A DNA stretch of 64,000 bases, from contig JADWOT020001803.1 of assembly GCA_036345935.2 (NCBI GenBank), positions 1-64,000 of the forward strand, in the 5' to 3' direction. The position numbers and the translations under genes were made by a program. Under the pieces are notes generated by a model. The model made no database searches, was not told the DNA's origin, and saw only the letters and a list, made by a program, of their open reading frames with translations. The stretch is from Taenia hydatigena (lineage: Eukaryota; Platyhelminthes; Cestoda; Cyclophyllidea; Taeniidae). Below are positions 23,526-36,649 of this stretch, piece after piece (position 1 is the first letter of the stretch; the number at the start of each line of letters is the position of its first letter).

Positions 23526-24718
23526 ATGAGCCAAAATCGAGACACGAGGAGGGAGGAGAGTAAGGCAGTAGATAGCATAACTGTGCCAAATAAGAGATGC
23601 TTTATGGTTGTGCATAAGGGTGTCATGTACTTTTGAAGGCTTAGAGAAAAATGCAGATCAGCAATTCATGGCCCTGGATGCCCCAATCGTAAGTTCTAAC
23701 GAGGAGATAGAAGAAGCGAGAAGGGTATTTGAAGCACTCATTATCGACCCCGAAGACGAGATACCGGTCGTTGCAGAGATAGAGGTACGTACATGCTTTG
23801 CTATTAACCGCATTTCCTTTGAAATATGTTGCGATTAATTCACCTATGTTTTCAACTCTTTGCATTAGAAGATGCTTGTAAACAATGATTCCCGGCTAAA
23901 ATATGTCCTCGATGGGGAGGCCATCGAGAATCCCTTTGCAGCTGATCGAGAGGGGCAGCTAAAGTGCCTTATGGATTTGTTCTGTGCGCATCTTTGATGT
24001 TAAGCCCGTCAAGTCCAACTCATTTGGAGTGAATCGTATATTGCACAACAATATGCTAGTTGAAGCGCTATTACTTCCCTTAAATGAAGCAATTCCATTT
24101 TTGTGCAATACTCATAATTTCCTAAAGTTTTTTTTTACTTTGGAAGGTGAAAGGAAGACTGACGGTGGATACAAGTGTAGTGCGTGCGATGAAGAACATA
24201 ACAACTTGGATGAGATGCATCAACACCTTTTGCGGCATAGTAAATGGAAGTTCTACTTCTGTGTGCGTTGCCTCGAGGGTTTCAGCACAATTTTGGAAAC
24301 AGCTATTCACACAACGACACACATAGGTGAGGTCCGATTGCAGCCGGTGCTATATGCCCTTTCTAAAAGCCGATGATTCACACTTTACATGTTCTTTATG
24401 TAATATGCAATCCTAATGCTGGAATCAGGCCCGAAATCTGTGGAAAAATCTAAAAGTTCTGGGAACGTAGAGCCACCTCAATCCTCTAAGCTCGAAGTGC
24501 AGCAAGAGTGCCGTACAGAAGAAGAGCACAACAAAGCTTACCGTTGCACCATCTGCGAATTTACGTTTGACCGCCTGGATTTAGTGCTATCCCACGCTGA
24601 ACAGCAGCATCCCACCGAACGAGATGTCATTAATCGGTTGCGTCTTCAACTTCTGCGTGCTGCATTCGATCCCATGGGCTATCGCCTCAAAAATACAGAT
24701 CAAAATGAGAGTGTCTAA
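23526..24718 (+). pseudogene. C2H2 zinc-finger gene Z1, probably broken
   Basis: This is the inverted copy of Z2, with the same five-exon layout: 23526-23559, 23693-23784, 23869-23998, 24147-24326 and 24429-24718. Exon lengths are 34, 92, 130, 180 and 290 nt, against 34, 92, 130, 177 and 299 in Z2. Three C2H2 fingers survive (CSACD, CVRCL, CTICE). Two lesions are visible. Exon 2 has lost the homologous acceptor (TAA instead of CAG at 23690-23692), although an upstream AG at 23637-23638 would restore an in-frame, longer exon. At 23995 a TGA replaces the tryptophan codon at the end of exon 3. A weak donor a few bases earlier (GTGCGC at 23983) could avoid the stop, so an altered but working gene is not excluded. 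The last exon is otherwise intact with its own stop. Confidence 0.7.
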
Positions 24719-24729
24719 CCTCTCACTGC

Positions 24730-27700
24730 AAGATACTGCAGAATGTCGGCAAATATCGGAGGATAAATCTATTTTGACGCTACCGTTTGTAAAGTTAAAT
24801 ATCAATCTTGACGCTATTTGTGGGCTAACATTGTAAACTACGCTGTTTAATGAGCTGCTTTTGACTTCGGTCAAATTCTTTTTTTGCAAAACTTGGCCAA
24901 GTGAACAAATTCCTTTTTGAGTGTTTCGTTGCTGCACGGCAGTTGATAAATATCAGGCAGATGTATCAAAAAATTACCCTAATTTTGATCTGGGTTAATT
25001 TGAGTTTGCAAAACTGTAAGACGTAGACCATGTCCACCAATGCTAATGGAGTGTCCGTGATGTAATTGGCGAGGTTTAAAATGAAACCTCGAAGGGAGAC
25101 CGACATATAATTAGCTTTTGCGATGCACACGCGGACACGCTTGAGCTCGATTAGCAGGCTCTAGCTCCGTCTTCGCTTGCACAAAACTGCAAGCTGAAAG
25201 GTGAGAAGTAAAACATGATTTTTTGGCCATAGAAGCAAAATATGTCTCTGGAAATTGTTTTGTTTTTAGGAAGATGCGTCCTGTTTCCTTACCAATTTGT
25301 TGCTTTTGTTGGATCCCACGATAATTATTTGTTAGGTATCGCGTATTAATAGAAAAGCTAGGTCAACATGAGCTTAGCAGATCGGAGGTCCACAAAACTC
25401 GCCAAGTTGGTGCCATGTTACCATGAATGCAACAGAAGTGCGGCTTGACATAAATACTAAGCCACTTTTGGATGGAACACGAGGTCAAAGAAAAGAATAA
25501 AGCATGCTGGGCTAGGGTTAAAGTGGTTATGTCCCGCAGCAATGCCCCACTGTTACCTTTCTCCTGGTTGCGGCAGTCACAACTACACAACGGCGATCCT
25601 CAGTGGAAAGTGCAGATATTTGTAACGTCTCGAGTGTGTGCTACATGCCTTAAGCCAAATCATGCGCAGCCCCACCAACGGACTTTTCCAATGAGATGGA
25701 AGGACTAACACGTGAGCAATGTCGATTATAAGCTATTTGGTTTTCTACTGTCTTGGGTTTATTCCATGCATCATTTTCGATGATCTGACCAGCGATTAAA
25801 ATTCACCTGCCTCTACCTCTCTGTCCATAAGCACGTGGAGGCGATTAATTGCCAGAGAGCTCTCTGACTAACATCAGTGCCCCTCAGCTCCATTCACAGG
25901 TTAATTCCGCGCTGACAGCCTAAGATTTAGTCTTCTAGATGCTGTCAACATAAATTTGCCCATAATTGTAATTAGCGGCATTTTTCTAAATACACTGTGT
26001 CAGAGGCAAACTTACCTTAAATGAAACGCTTCCGAGTCGTTGCGTGCTACTAGGAGAAGAGCGAATGAGAACACATGGTCACTACATCATTACCAGTTGC
26101 ACTAGCATAATCCCACCGAAAAGTGTGATAATGTCCTCTCCTTCACTTTTCCTTCGGCTCGTCTTGCCAACCGCACCTCCCCCGCCTCACCGTGGCTTCT
26201 GCGGTCATGACTTTTTACTCATCTGAAGACATTTCTACATCTTTATCAGTTGATGCTTCAGAAGGTGTTTGCCGCGAAGGGAGGAAGCAGCAACGGTTTT
26301 CTTTGTACCGCATAAGGGTGCGGTGTGCACAATTTACAAGACGTACCAGGCAAAAGTCGCTTATTTATTCGGAAAATTTCCAAATTTTTCATGGGTTACT
26401 GACTAATCAGGGCACTACTTCATTAAGCTCAATGCAGTGCAAATATTTTGAACCCTTATGAAAGTCAGGGTGTGGAGAAAGCAAGACGAATATGCTTTAA
26501 TGTGATTTGACTTGATCTACTCAAGTTGTTACCAAAGTTTAAAGTGTGCATCAAAAGTGGAAAGAAAACAAAAAGTGTTAACCACAATAAAGGAAGATAT
26601 GGTAGGAAAGTCTGCACTTATCTTATCATAAATAGGGGTTTTACCAAAATGAGCTGATGGCACCTGACTGAATGATAACCGTACCATAATATGGAAGACT
26701 ATTTAATTTTTTACTCACTACTGGACTCTAGCCCAAGTTGAAGCTGATTTTATGTGAATTGTGTATTTAAGCATTGGTTGCAATCATTAGCAGAGCATTT
26801 TCTTCATACCTGCATCGACCATGGGAATCCCTTAATGAAAGTGCTCAGTGACATAGGATGACATCAGGTTAATCTTTGATATGCAGTAATTTCCTGCACA
26901 TTTCATCTGTCTGCATGTAGCGCTGATCAACCGGATGGTGCTAGAAGAGAGTATGACGCTCTAAGATATTCAAGAACTACCTGCTGAAGGGTAACTCGTT
27001 TGGCCTTTGACCCACATAGAGCATTATGGGGCAACCGTGCATCAGAAGTCTCAGTATGACTGGACCAGAGCTCATCCACTATCACAATGAGAGAAAAGGC
27101 AATGATCCCACCCATTTGTGTTGCGTCGCGACTGATGGTGCTTACCGCGCAAACGCAATGTTGGCTTGTTTGGCCTATGATGAGTAATTAACTCCATTTG
27201 CATCTTCCACAGATTTCGATGGAAAATGCACGACTAACTAAAGGATTTACTTAAAGCAAACTTCATTTATTAACAAAACTCTAGTTGACTTTAGGGAATG
27301 CATAACAATCACCTACATGGTAAAATCAAGAATGCTAGCTTGGGCGGTAAAACAGCAGCACGTAACTTAAAGACATGATCGGTATGGTGTTTTGGTGGAA
27401 CATTTTCTCTAGCAATGGGGGAGAAGAATACAAATTAGAATGCAAGGTGCCAGTCAGAAAGCTAAATGGAATCGACAACGGCAACGGGTATTGCTAGTTT
27501 ATTCTCTTATTGTTGGGACAGAAGTTCTAGGTCTTCTGGCGTTCTCGTCTCATAAATAAACACTTGGCGTAATGACTATTGTTGATGTGACCGGGAAGGA
27601 GAAAAGAGGAATGACTTTATTTGCGAGTGTTGCTAAGCAAATTGACTCTGTAAAAGACTCTATCTTCATGACTACACGGGTGTACTAGCGGGTGTAGAGC

Positions 27701-28810
27701 ATTCAGCAGGATCATATCTGCATTACAAATGGCGGGAATATGCTTGATCGCGCTTAAGAAGATGTCAACTGGAAGCGAATGGTCAGAATGCTCAACCCGG
27801 ACCAAGTAACTGCTTCGAACCTAACCAACGCAAACGAAAGCATTTTTCTTTTCTTAGGCACTATCCTGTTTGTATTTGAATCGTGAATCTGTTGCGTTAC
27901 GAAGGCGGAGTATTTGACACTAGTATCTGAACTGTTAATTAAGTTGTTTTGAAGAAATTCTATTAGTGCTTGTGTGTCGTTGCATCACCTGCAGACTTTG
28001 TGTCGAAACCTAAAAGTTGCAGATTATCTGACAATGTCGAAATAACTTTGATTTATTCAATGCGTACGGTGGAGTCATTGTTCTGTCAAAGCACCTCTTT
28101 CCCCATCTCCTGCGAGTTAAGAAGCCATTACGAATTTAAGAGCATTTAAGTAGCAATGCGGGTGTTTAATCAATAGAATAAAGGAGGCGTTTTCCTATTT
28201 GTCTGAGGGTTTTTGGACTGTATGGCTTGCGGATTGACAGAAAAATGACAGTCAATGAGCAGATTGTTAGCATCCTCTGATCATTTGTTGATTTCACCGA
28301 GCCGACGGTTTACCAAGGTGTACGCTTTCTATAAAAAGGACCAATCAACAAGGAATGCCTGCAGTTCTTAAAAACCCATCTCTTGTTCTTGCTTTATAGC
28401 TGCAGTCACTACAACTGCTGATCAGTGCCCCAGAGTAGCCAGCATCCTTAGCCATACCTCACCGGATCCAAGCTTGCACAATGATCGTAAAGACAATGAT
28501 TCGGAAGAATTCGTGAACATCTTTCAAGAGTTCCCTAACTGCATGGAAACCTTAGGCTATAATCTTACTAGTTCGCTAAAATGCATAGTGTTTTTATCAT
28601 ATCCTTCTACCTCACCAACTGGAATGTTAAGCGCATCAATTCTCTTAAAATAGGAATGACTAAACGGTTATTGAAATGAGGCGATAAGAAGAAGTGCATT
28701 TGTTTATGTTGGTTAAAAATCCGACTGGTTAATAGCAGTAGCAAAACGGATTTTATAGAAAGCAGCTTGCACATGCAAATGCAACTCAAGAAAAAGGCTT
28801 TACTACAGAT
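24730..28810. other. No confident gene
   Basis: Only short frames are seen. The one at 26192-26461 (+) is 89 codons without an ATG in good context. No repeat partner was found. Probably intergenic or intronic. Confidence 0.35.
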
Positions 28811-28819
28811 GGGTAATTG

Positions 28820-29095
28820 TTAATTTAGCATAAAATCAGGGTGGATATCGTCCCCAATGACACATCCCATCGGTAGCTGCAGACACCAGGCATGCTCGAT
28901 CATGATCTGACAAAAACTGCTACTACTGTCCCGACTCATCGCCTCGGAAGGAAATGACGTCTGTTTCATTTGCAAGAAGGTGTGGTGTATCATCTGCAAA
29001 TGAAAATGTCGTCCCTGCAAACAGAATTCAAATGACACTCTGAGCGATGATTTACTCTCGCCTCTGAACAACGAAAAAGATTTGTAGGTTCTCAT
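28820..29095 (-). CDS. Small uncharacterised ORF (candidate)
   Basis: The ATG-started frame of 91 codons ends in TAA. Codon use is unremarkable and the end reads VIGDDIHPDF. A possible acceptor inside it (ctgtttgcag, about 28991-29000) means it could be two exons rather than one. No signal peptide, motif or homology was recognised. It may be chance. Confidence 0.22.
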   Translation of the reverse strand: MRTYKSFSLFRGESKSSLRVSFEFCLQGRHFHLQMIHHTFLQMKQTSFPSEAMSRDSSSSFCQIMIEHAWCLQLPMGCVIGDDIHPDFMLN

Positions 29096-29279
29096 GCACC
29101 CGAATTTTATTTAAGAAACGGGAGTTCAAGTGCGTTGGTCAAAAGTTGTGAGATGGTACTGGAAATAAGCTGAATCTCTCTGATTTATAGAAATGCTACT
29201 AGGTTAGTTTAAGTGCATAGTGAAGTCTAGGTGTCTTTTACTAACCGTAAATATCCAGGCATGACATATCGAATTGTAC

Positions 29280-29567
29280 CCATCATCAGTTAGTTAATGA
29301 GTGGCATTTTAGGTAAAACTGCATATTAAGAAGACTAGGGGTCTTTATTGAGAATTAGTTTAACTGTTACGCAGTTATCTCAACGCCTTTTACATTGTCA
29401 GAGTTTGCATAGCTGTTCCAAGTTGGAAGCGTATTTTTACTATGAAGAGGCCGTATTAATACACCAGCTAGTAGAAGTAAATTAACACAAATGCCTGCAC
29501 AACACAATTTGAACAAACCTGTGACAGAATGCATGGACTCAGTCATTGCTTGAAAGAAGTAGGCCAC
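29280..29567 (-). other. R3-like fragment with hydrophobic ORF
   Basis: The plus strand here weakly resembles R3 (catcagttagt, then ctgttacgcagttatctcaac). The minus frame 29367-29567 is open and contains a membrane-like segment (AGICVNLLLLAGVLI) flanked by KLCC and RPLHSK. It could be a diverged exon of the R3 family, whose copy b also carries a hydrophobic segment nearby. Confidence 0.3.
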
Positions 29568-29579
29568 ATTTCAAGATCA

Positions 29580-31940
29580 AAATCTTACTCTTAAAATTTC
29601 GACTTCTTTCACAGCTTCTGGTCAGAGATGAACAGAACTATGCTCATTTGTGAAGTCATCAGCTTGCTAAACTCTCACCTCTCCTGAACATCACCTATTG
29701 ATCTTAACTAAAATCTGTTTCTAAAAGCCGAAGCGTACTGTCTGGCCCGTGATTGTGAAGTCCATGTTTTGCAGAATTTTGCTTTTGGAAAGATTATGTC
29801 AAGCACACAATTTCTTTTCCCACATAAAGATGTCAAATTTTGCAAACAAAACTCTGTGGAGATTAAACGGTCAAACCCACGTCGAGGAAGCTAATAAATG
29901 AATAGTTAGTTTAGCTAAATGTGTGCCTTTGCTACTGGGCGCCCAAAACTCCCTGTTTAATCATCGCTTTCTCCTGCTAATCTTTTTCTGCATGCATAAT
30001 TAACGCTGGGCTTACAAGTCTTATCAAGTACTTCTACTCATGCCCTACTTCATGTGTCATTCGGGCAACTCGTTTTCTACCTCCAAACTCAAATTGAATG
30101 ACATTCTACTTCCCGTAAACCATCAAGCATAAAATATTTAGTGGTCATTTGCATTTTAATTCAAATGGATTGAGCAACGTGATTTTCTGTAAAAACCCAT
30201 CTCAAAAGATTACGAAGCTTCATGGGGAATTAGATCTATTATGCAAGTATCCAAGTGTTGTTGGCATCGTCAATCTTTGCACGGCTGTCCTGAACTAGAA
30301 GCGGATTCGCCACTCGTTGGTAATTTATTTAGAGGGGTGCACACAGCTTCAAATTTTGGTGTGCAGGATGTGCTCTTTAGTGTGATCTATACAGAACGGT
30401 TGTGGTCAGTGATTTTGTCATTGAATGCAGCCTTCCAACTGTACGCTTTCAAGCATGGTGACAAATTCTAAACGGCAAGCACTTTTTTGAATGAAGTCAA
30501 ATGCCTTGATTGCCTCGTACTAAGCCCATGTTAAGGCAATCGAGCCCTCAGATCAGCGCTTGTTTGGCATTTACCTCAATAATATGCTCGTCTATTGGCG
30601 TGTATGGTACTCTAGGCCTCCTAGGCTATGCAATGCCACTTTATTTAAAATCATTTATTCTATTTAATGCTAAGGCTTGCTCTGGCGCACTAGTTTAAAT
30701 TGATTCAAATCACCCCACTTTGTGGAAAGATGCAGAGACAAAGGTCTGAGAAGCTATCCATAACTGAGGTCACCTAATACGGAGTGATTATTGGGACAAA
30801 CGTGCCACCCATACTGTATAGGCTGCCGCTAGGACCTCTATATGCCCTACGGAGCACTTCTAAGCACTACTTGCGCACCTTAGTCAGCCAACAGACATTC
30901 TCAATTGGCTGGATGAATGTAGTATTTATGAATTTCTGGTGATTTCCTATCACCTGAACGAGACGCTTTTCAATCGCTTTTTCATATTTGGGGTCCTAAT
31001 ATCTCAGGCAGATTTGATTAACTCCTAATGCGTTGTTAAGTTTTGCCAATTTTTGCTATTTGCATCCTCCGCAAATACCACTATGAGCAAAGATTAAAAT
31101 AATTCGTATTCTAGGAGGAAGCAAGGAGTTCGCGATCAAGCCAACACACTTTGAACTTCGGCGACAGCTATCAGAACAGCGCACGGAACCTAAAATGGTT
31201 AGACAGCTACCTATGCCGTGTGTTTTTGGCTGCATGCGCCAAATTCTGCTAACTTAATTTCGTTCAAGAGGGACTTTACTACATCAACAAGGAGGACTTC
31301 TTTCGTCGGCTCGCGCGGACAGAGTATTTTTCTAATGCACAAGCACTGATAAGCTGTATCATTACTATGCCATCTCATTACAGGGGACTATCTACGAGGA
31401 ATTGCCTTGTCGAGAATAAATGCATCAAAAATGTAGGAGTGTCAGCATGGTTAAGCAGAGGAGAGTTTTGTCGCAGTTTGGACTTGACCAAGGCAGGTGC
31501 AGAATCGCTGAATTCGATTACCGCCTCCATCGTCTAGGTTAATCGATCTGTGTCAATCTTGGCAAAAGGCGGGGAGTTGAATGCAGGACGATGAGAGTGG
31601 TCTGGGCCAAGACATTGTCAAAGTTGAAGCCAAACGTTGGAGGCTAGTTAATCTGAGGGATGGTGGAAGTATGTCGGGATAGTTGGAGAGGCTTGCGCTA
31701 TCGCAGCTTGAATAAGGGTCTGATATCAACGTCTCCAGACAGTTTAATGATTTAAACCGTCACGATAAAATAATGTATGGAACAGAAGACTGTGAAAATG
31801 GAATTTGCATTTGTGTTGATCAACCGTCAATGCGTATTTTCATCTATCATGAAGAGGTTGGATGACATCATCACTTGTATTTGAGGTCTGTTGAGCCAAC
31901 AATGAAGACAACTAATACCGAGCTTAAAAAGCATTTCTTA
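29580..31940. other. No confident gene
   Basis: An ATG-started frame at 30241-30471 (+, 76 codons) and one at 30510-30698 (+) are the only notable ones; neither has supporting context. Confidence 0.35.
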
Positions 31941-32760
31941 CTTTAACTAGCAAGCCAGTACTTCATTATAAAACAGGATAAATCAAACTGCTACTGCCGT
32001 ACAGACCCACCATGTTTCGAAGTGACTCGAAAAAAATATCCCATTTCGTTACTGCAGAATACGAATTCAAACCTATGACTTAGTCCTTTGAAGTGGCACG
32101 TCAAAATTTGCTTAGGTCTCATTGTTCAGTAGTAAAGAATAGCGGTATGCTCTCACCCATTTCTACTCAGCTCTCGCTACGAGGGATCAAGGGGGTCTGG
32201 AAGAGTTTGCGATATGGACTTAGTAGCAAATTGCATCATTTAATATTTAACTGACACTGCCTCCGGCTCAATTCAAGCTTGAATACAGCATGCACAATTT
32301 TCGCATGGTCTTATCATCTACATCAATAGGTCCGAAGATTCGCCTCATAAGTAAGGCCGGGGTTCTAGGTACTGTGACGAACGTCTTTTGAACAAACACT
32401 GGGCACGACTATTATGGGAGATGTAAAAAAGAAAGAAAAAAAGGATGGATTTCTTCATGATCTTTGTTAAACAACAAAGCTTCGTGAATAATTCGCCTCT
32501 CGTGAATGCACTGGTGATTTGGTGAGATACACTTGGATGGGGTTGGCAAGCTGCTATTTGGAGGCAAATGCAAGCCCGTGATTCCCGGTTGACATCGACA
32601 CCGCGCATCTCTCTCTCTACTCACCAAACTAGCTCAAGTAAATAACTGGAATGCAACTGACGCAAGCGACAGTCCTTTGTTCTCTTTTTGATTCACAACT
32701 TCATTATGACACGAAGGCGGTGCATTTTGCCCGCACTTCGGACATTACTAATGTTAGCTT
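31940..32760. repeat. R4 repeat, copy b
   Basis: The direct partner of 14250-15290, offset about 17.6 kb. The plus frame corresponding to 14657-14866 is shifted after GTVTN, and a purine-rich run (aaaagaaagaaaaaaagg) replaces part of it. It lies upstream of FBXO4 pseudogene D, as R4a lies near unit B, but in a different relative orientation. Confidence 0.6.
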
Positions 32761-32769
32761 GACGAAACT

Positions 32770-34000
32770 GTATTAGGCCTCTTAAGCGCCTACAGGGTGC
32801 ACAGACTATGTAGCGGGATCTGAAGGTAGCAGAAGCATGGACAGGGGCGAAAGTAACTCCATAGGATCCACTGGATATGGTTTAGTCATTGTTGTGCGGT
32901 GACAACTCTTTGCCGCTGCTTGTGGGCAAGAACTCACTACTGATTTGGTAGCACATAAGCAGCAACGTGATTATCTTGCTTTGCAAGATAAATCTACTTG
33001 GTTAAACAAAGTTTTGTAACCAACACTAATTGCCCACATTTTAACATCACTTGCAAAGTGGAAACAAATGGGTTGCATATTAGGTACGTTTTCCGGGTTG
33101 CGTGTCTCTGCACGATTTTTATTAAATGGCTATTCGAGAAATGGTTTTAAATACAACTGTAGAACGCATGGACTGAAGCACATCAGGCTTTCAAATGCGA
33201 CATACCGCATGGGCGGGATATACATATCTGGCTAAGAGACGGAAATTGTTTCCAATGAGGCTCAAAATACAGACAACTCACTGAAGACAAAGTAGCGTAA
33301 TGATAGGCTTATGGACACGCATAAAAATCATTGCAAAGAGCATTATTTGATAGAAACCCATTTTGTTGTAGAGGTCGATTTACGCAATAATTTGCACCTT
33401 GGTAGAGATTAATATCATTTTGGAGGGACATGACAACTAATAATAGCCTATTGAGCAGTGTTTTAGGCCATTTGGACGCTCGGAAATGCAAAAGCGAAGA
33501 CATTGCCTCTATGAATGATAGTTTAAAGAGCCAAATGTGTCCAAAATCAGTATTGAATGTCGGGTTACGCAACAATATACCAAAGGAATCAAATCAAGGA
33601 CATGACGCAAGACTCCTGATCAAGGCTCATGTGCATTCTCGAGATCAAACGCCTTAATATCAAAGGTCTACGGAGTAGCTTGACCCATTATGCAAGCCAA
33701 TAATGCAATAACGGGATACTAAGCATAGTTCAGCAACATTTCTGAGGTAAAAATTGTATAGCAGATGGTTTCTGTATGGAATTAGGGCCTCCTTTGAGCT
33801 AATATGACATACAACAAAACCTCGGACAGGGCGTTGGGTCACCTCAAGGGTTAATTGATGCAATATTGCATCCCTTGAGCTGCATTTAAGTGGCACTCCC
33901 AAGGTTAATGACCTCCTACGTCTCTACGACAAAGAAGACTTTTGTTCTCTCACCCACTCGAAATAAACTCATTTCACGAGTGATCCGAAGCCTCCGCCAT
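32770..34000. other. No confident gene
   Basis: An ATG frame at 33430-33657 (+, 75 codons) is open and polar, but no start context, splice site or copy supports it. Confidence 0.3.
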
Positions 34001-34007
34001 AATTGTG

Positions 34008-35250
34008 AAATAGAGTTAGAAGTAAGTTGGGCCTCTTAGACCTTCTAAATAAGTGACTCACCGAGTGGGATGCATTAAAATGTTCGCTCTCATTGGCATT
34101 CGAATAGTTCTACTTGACGGTTAATTAATGAATGCATCTTACAGGTGGGATCGAACGGCAAGAAGATCACATACCCCCATCGGGATCCAGTTAAATGTTG
34201 TGCAAATACCTTGGTAATGTTCACATCGCAAATGTTTGCACAGTGATCCCAAGCTGGGTGTGGATTTTCTTCCTGTAAACGCCCTATTCATACGTCAACA
34301 GGCAGAAGTAAATTGACAAACGAGTCTGCACAGCGCTGTATTCAGACATGTCAACTCCGCGCACTGCAAACATTTGTAAAGCCGTTGAGCGGCTCTTTAG
34401 TCAAATGCAGTTTGACCATCAATTTTCAGGAATTCGAGCTCCTCATGGTGCATATGAAGGAATCACCTGCCTTCTAGTTGTTTCCATCTTGACAAAGTTG
34501 GTGGGGATGTTTTCCATCCTATACGTCCATTAGTGCTGGACACTTATTTCTCCCTAAACTATGGTACCTCCACCGACTCAACATCAGTTACGTAAGGCTA
34601 GTAGGTTACCACCCTCCAGCAAGCGTCCATTATCGTCCTTTGGGGTCCATTAACTTTTATTTTGTTAGCAGTTTCTTGGAGGGGATCCTGAGTAGCCGAA
34701 GACCAAGATTTACTGCATTCGGCCGCGTTCTCAACGTGCTTGAGCTGCCTCTGTTCACAGAACACGGGTCTAAAGCTGTTGTCGAGCTACAAACCATGTT
34801 GAGGACCCTGTCAGACAGACACTTTTAGGATCGCAATTGTAGATGGTGTGAGGCAGAAAGAGGAAAGTGGGATGGACCTCATCGTAGGCTATGCAATAAT
34901 ACTCGGCTTCGTCAATGACTCTCCTCTATTGACTGCGCTAATAAACTGGCGCATTTGGCACAGTTAAGATTGTGGCAGTCACATTATGCAACGCAGGAAA
35001 AGATTCAAATTAAAGTGCCAGGAAATGATTTGGAGGCGAATGCGAAAATTACAGTTTATTTAGCCGACATACCTTGCGAATGCTCATCTTTGTGATTGGG
35101 TCTGCTTGGTTTCTTAATAATTAAGCAGGATGCATGCAATCTTGTTTTCTCCAAGGTGCTTTTCATCCGCATTGAAGTCAGGAATCTGGCGTTAATCACG
35201 TTGACTAGAAATCCAAAAAGGGGATTCTGGCCTGACTAATGCCAAAGCAT
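34008..35250 (+). pseudogene. FBXO4-like pseudogene D
   Basis: The plus-strand copy keeps the exon 1 end (ELE at 34013-34021, with ATA where A and B have ATG), the GTAAGT donor, a 123-nt intron and an acceptor (ttacag) at 34144. Exon 2 aligns with B through the F-box, but one base is lost before the VVDIVN region, and stops follow. Later parts are readable in other frames: AVERLFSQMQFDHQFSGIRAP, GAYEG and, near 34930-35060, INWRIWH-like and WRRMRK. Multiple stops and frameshifts mark it as dead. Its 3' flank to about 35250 still matches the A unit flank. Confidence 0.8.
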
Positions 35251-35919
35251 AAGTCATGATGATTTTAGGATCATTCGTGTTTGCTTGATTTGGAGGGTTT
35301 CTTTTATAACGATGTTTGTGCGCCCCCTTCGCATCTCCAATTGATCTGAATTTCACCTCGTTGCCAACTATATCCGACCTGCCTACTACCGAATTTAAAG
35401 TAGTTCGTACGAGTTCGCGGACATTACGCTCCTTAAATCACACACTTCGATTTGCATTATTCATTCAGTTGTCCATCATCTTTGGTCGGGCACTTCATTT
35501 GATTGCTCGTGCCCTCATTTTTGAGCTCAATCCGAGTCAAAATTCTTGAGCTTCTTATGAAAAGATCACTGAAACGCCACAGAGGAATGAAACTAAAACC
35601 ATCCAGGTTTATTAGCTCCTTTTGTTTTTGCGACTGGTGGCAGCCACTGCCATCCCATCTAAATTACACTGTTGCACGCTTGTCTATCAGTGAACACATT
35701 AAAATCTATGCTCTGAAATGGTAATATAAGTAGCCGTTTTATTAAATTCATCACTTGTTAGACAAACGAAAATTTTTCGGGGAATTCGCACCCCCATATG
35801 CAACAGTAGGCTGTGTTTAGGGTTTAATCACAAGCGATGAAACTAGATGCTGAGAGAAAATCATGTCTACGGTGATATGGAATCGCAGCCTAAAGGCGCC
35901 TCATTAAATACCCACAGCC

Positions 35920-36645
35920 ATTCGCTTGGTGGTAGTCGCACGATTATTTTCATATGGCCTCAACGTCACGCGCTGATTTGGGCCGAGTATTTACTAATAC
36001 TAGACGCTTTTACAGTCAGCTATGCACAGAACAGCGTTAGGGGTGAAGACAGGTGACTATTGCCCTTCTGCTTGGTTGACTTGCTAAAAATTGAGATCTC
36101 ACTTCTTGCGCAGTCACTTCTTCCTTTGGTCCCATTGTAGAAGTCTTTAGCTCGATAGAGTCTATCTGCACTTGGCCGACAAGTAGAAGCAGAACAGATA
36201 CAGTTAGAGGGGTGAATGTTTATACATCCGTTCCTGTTTGGCCAAGAAACCTGTACCACAAGATCGTGTGAACGTCTCCAAGCATGTGCGACCAGCGCCA
36301 GGAATTGATGGCTGATACGTAGATGACACTTGCATTAAAAAATGCTTTAGCAGGTAACACGTGGTGGAAGTGATGTGTTAGCGATTAAGTCAGCAGGTCT
36401 AGCGCATTAAAAGTATGCCGCAAATGAAATTGAATTCTGACGGGAAACTAGATGAAGCGTGAGAACGTACGTGGCGAAGCTTCTGATTGCTGCGGCGAAG
36501 CCGAAAGCGATTTTTGGCTCCGCAGTCGAATGAGAGATTGTAATCGGCTCAATAAAAGCATGCACCATGACTGACGGAACCGCTTTTGTTGGCGAACGTG
36601 AAGGTGGATATGCGTGGTCGACGTGTGTCAAACTAACTTCACTTT
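35920..36645 (-). repeat. P repeat, minus-strand copy P2
   Basis: The inverted partner of 59690-60415, similar over about 0.7 kb. Shared landmarks are the agtttgacacacgtc start, aaaagcggttccgtcagtcatgg, and gtacaggtttcttggccaaa. P2 keeps longer open frames than P1. Confidence 0.75.
36020..36568 (-). CDS. P2 gene, two open segments (candidate)
   Basis: Segment 1 starts at ATG 36568 and is open for 53 codons to TAA 36407 (AEPKIAFGFAAAIRSFATY). Segment 2 (36250-36020) follows a conserved acceptor (gtacag) and is open for 76 codons, with VSWPNRNGCINIHPSNC and three more cysteines, ending in TLFCA and TAG. The last 35 residues keep the same frame and stop in copy P1, with several synonymous changes, so they were coding. 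How segment 1 joins segment 2 is not resolved, and the product is not recognised. Confidence 0.4.
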
Positions 36646-36649
36646 AGAC

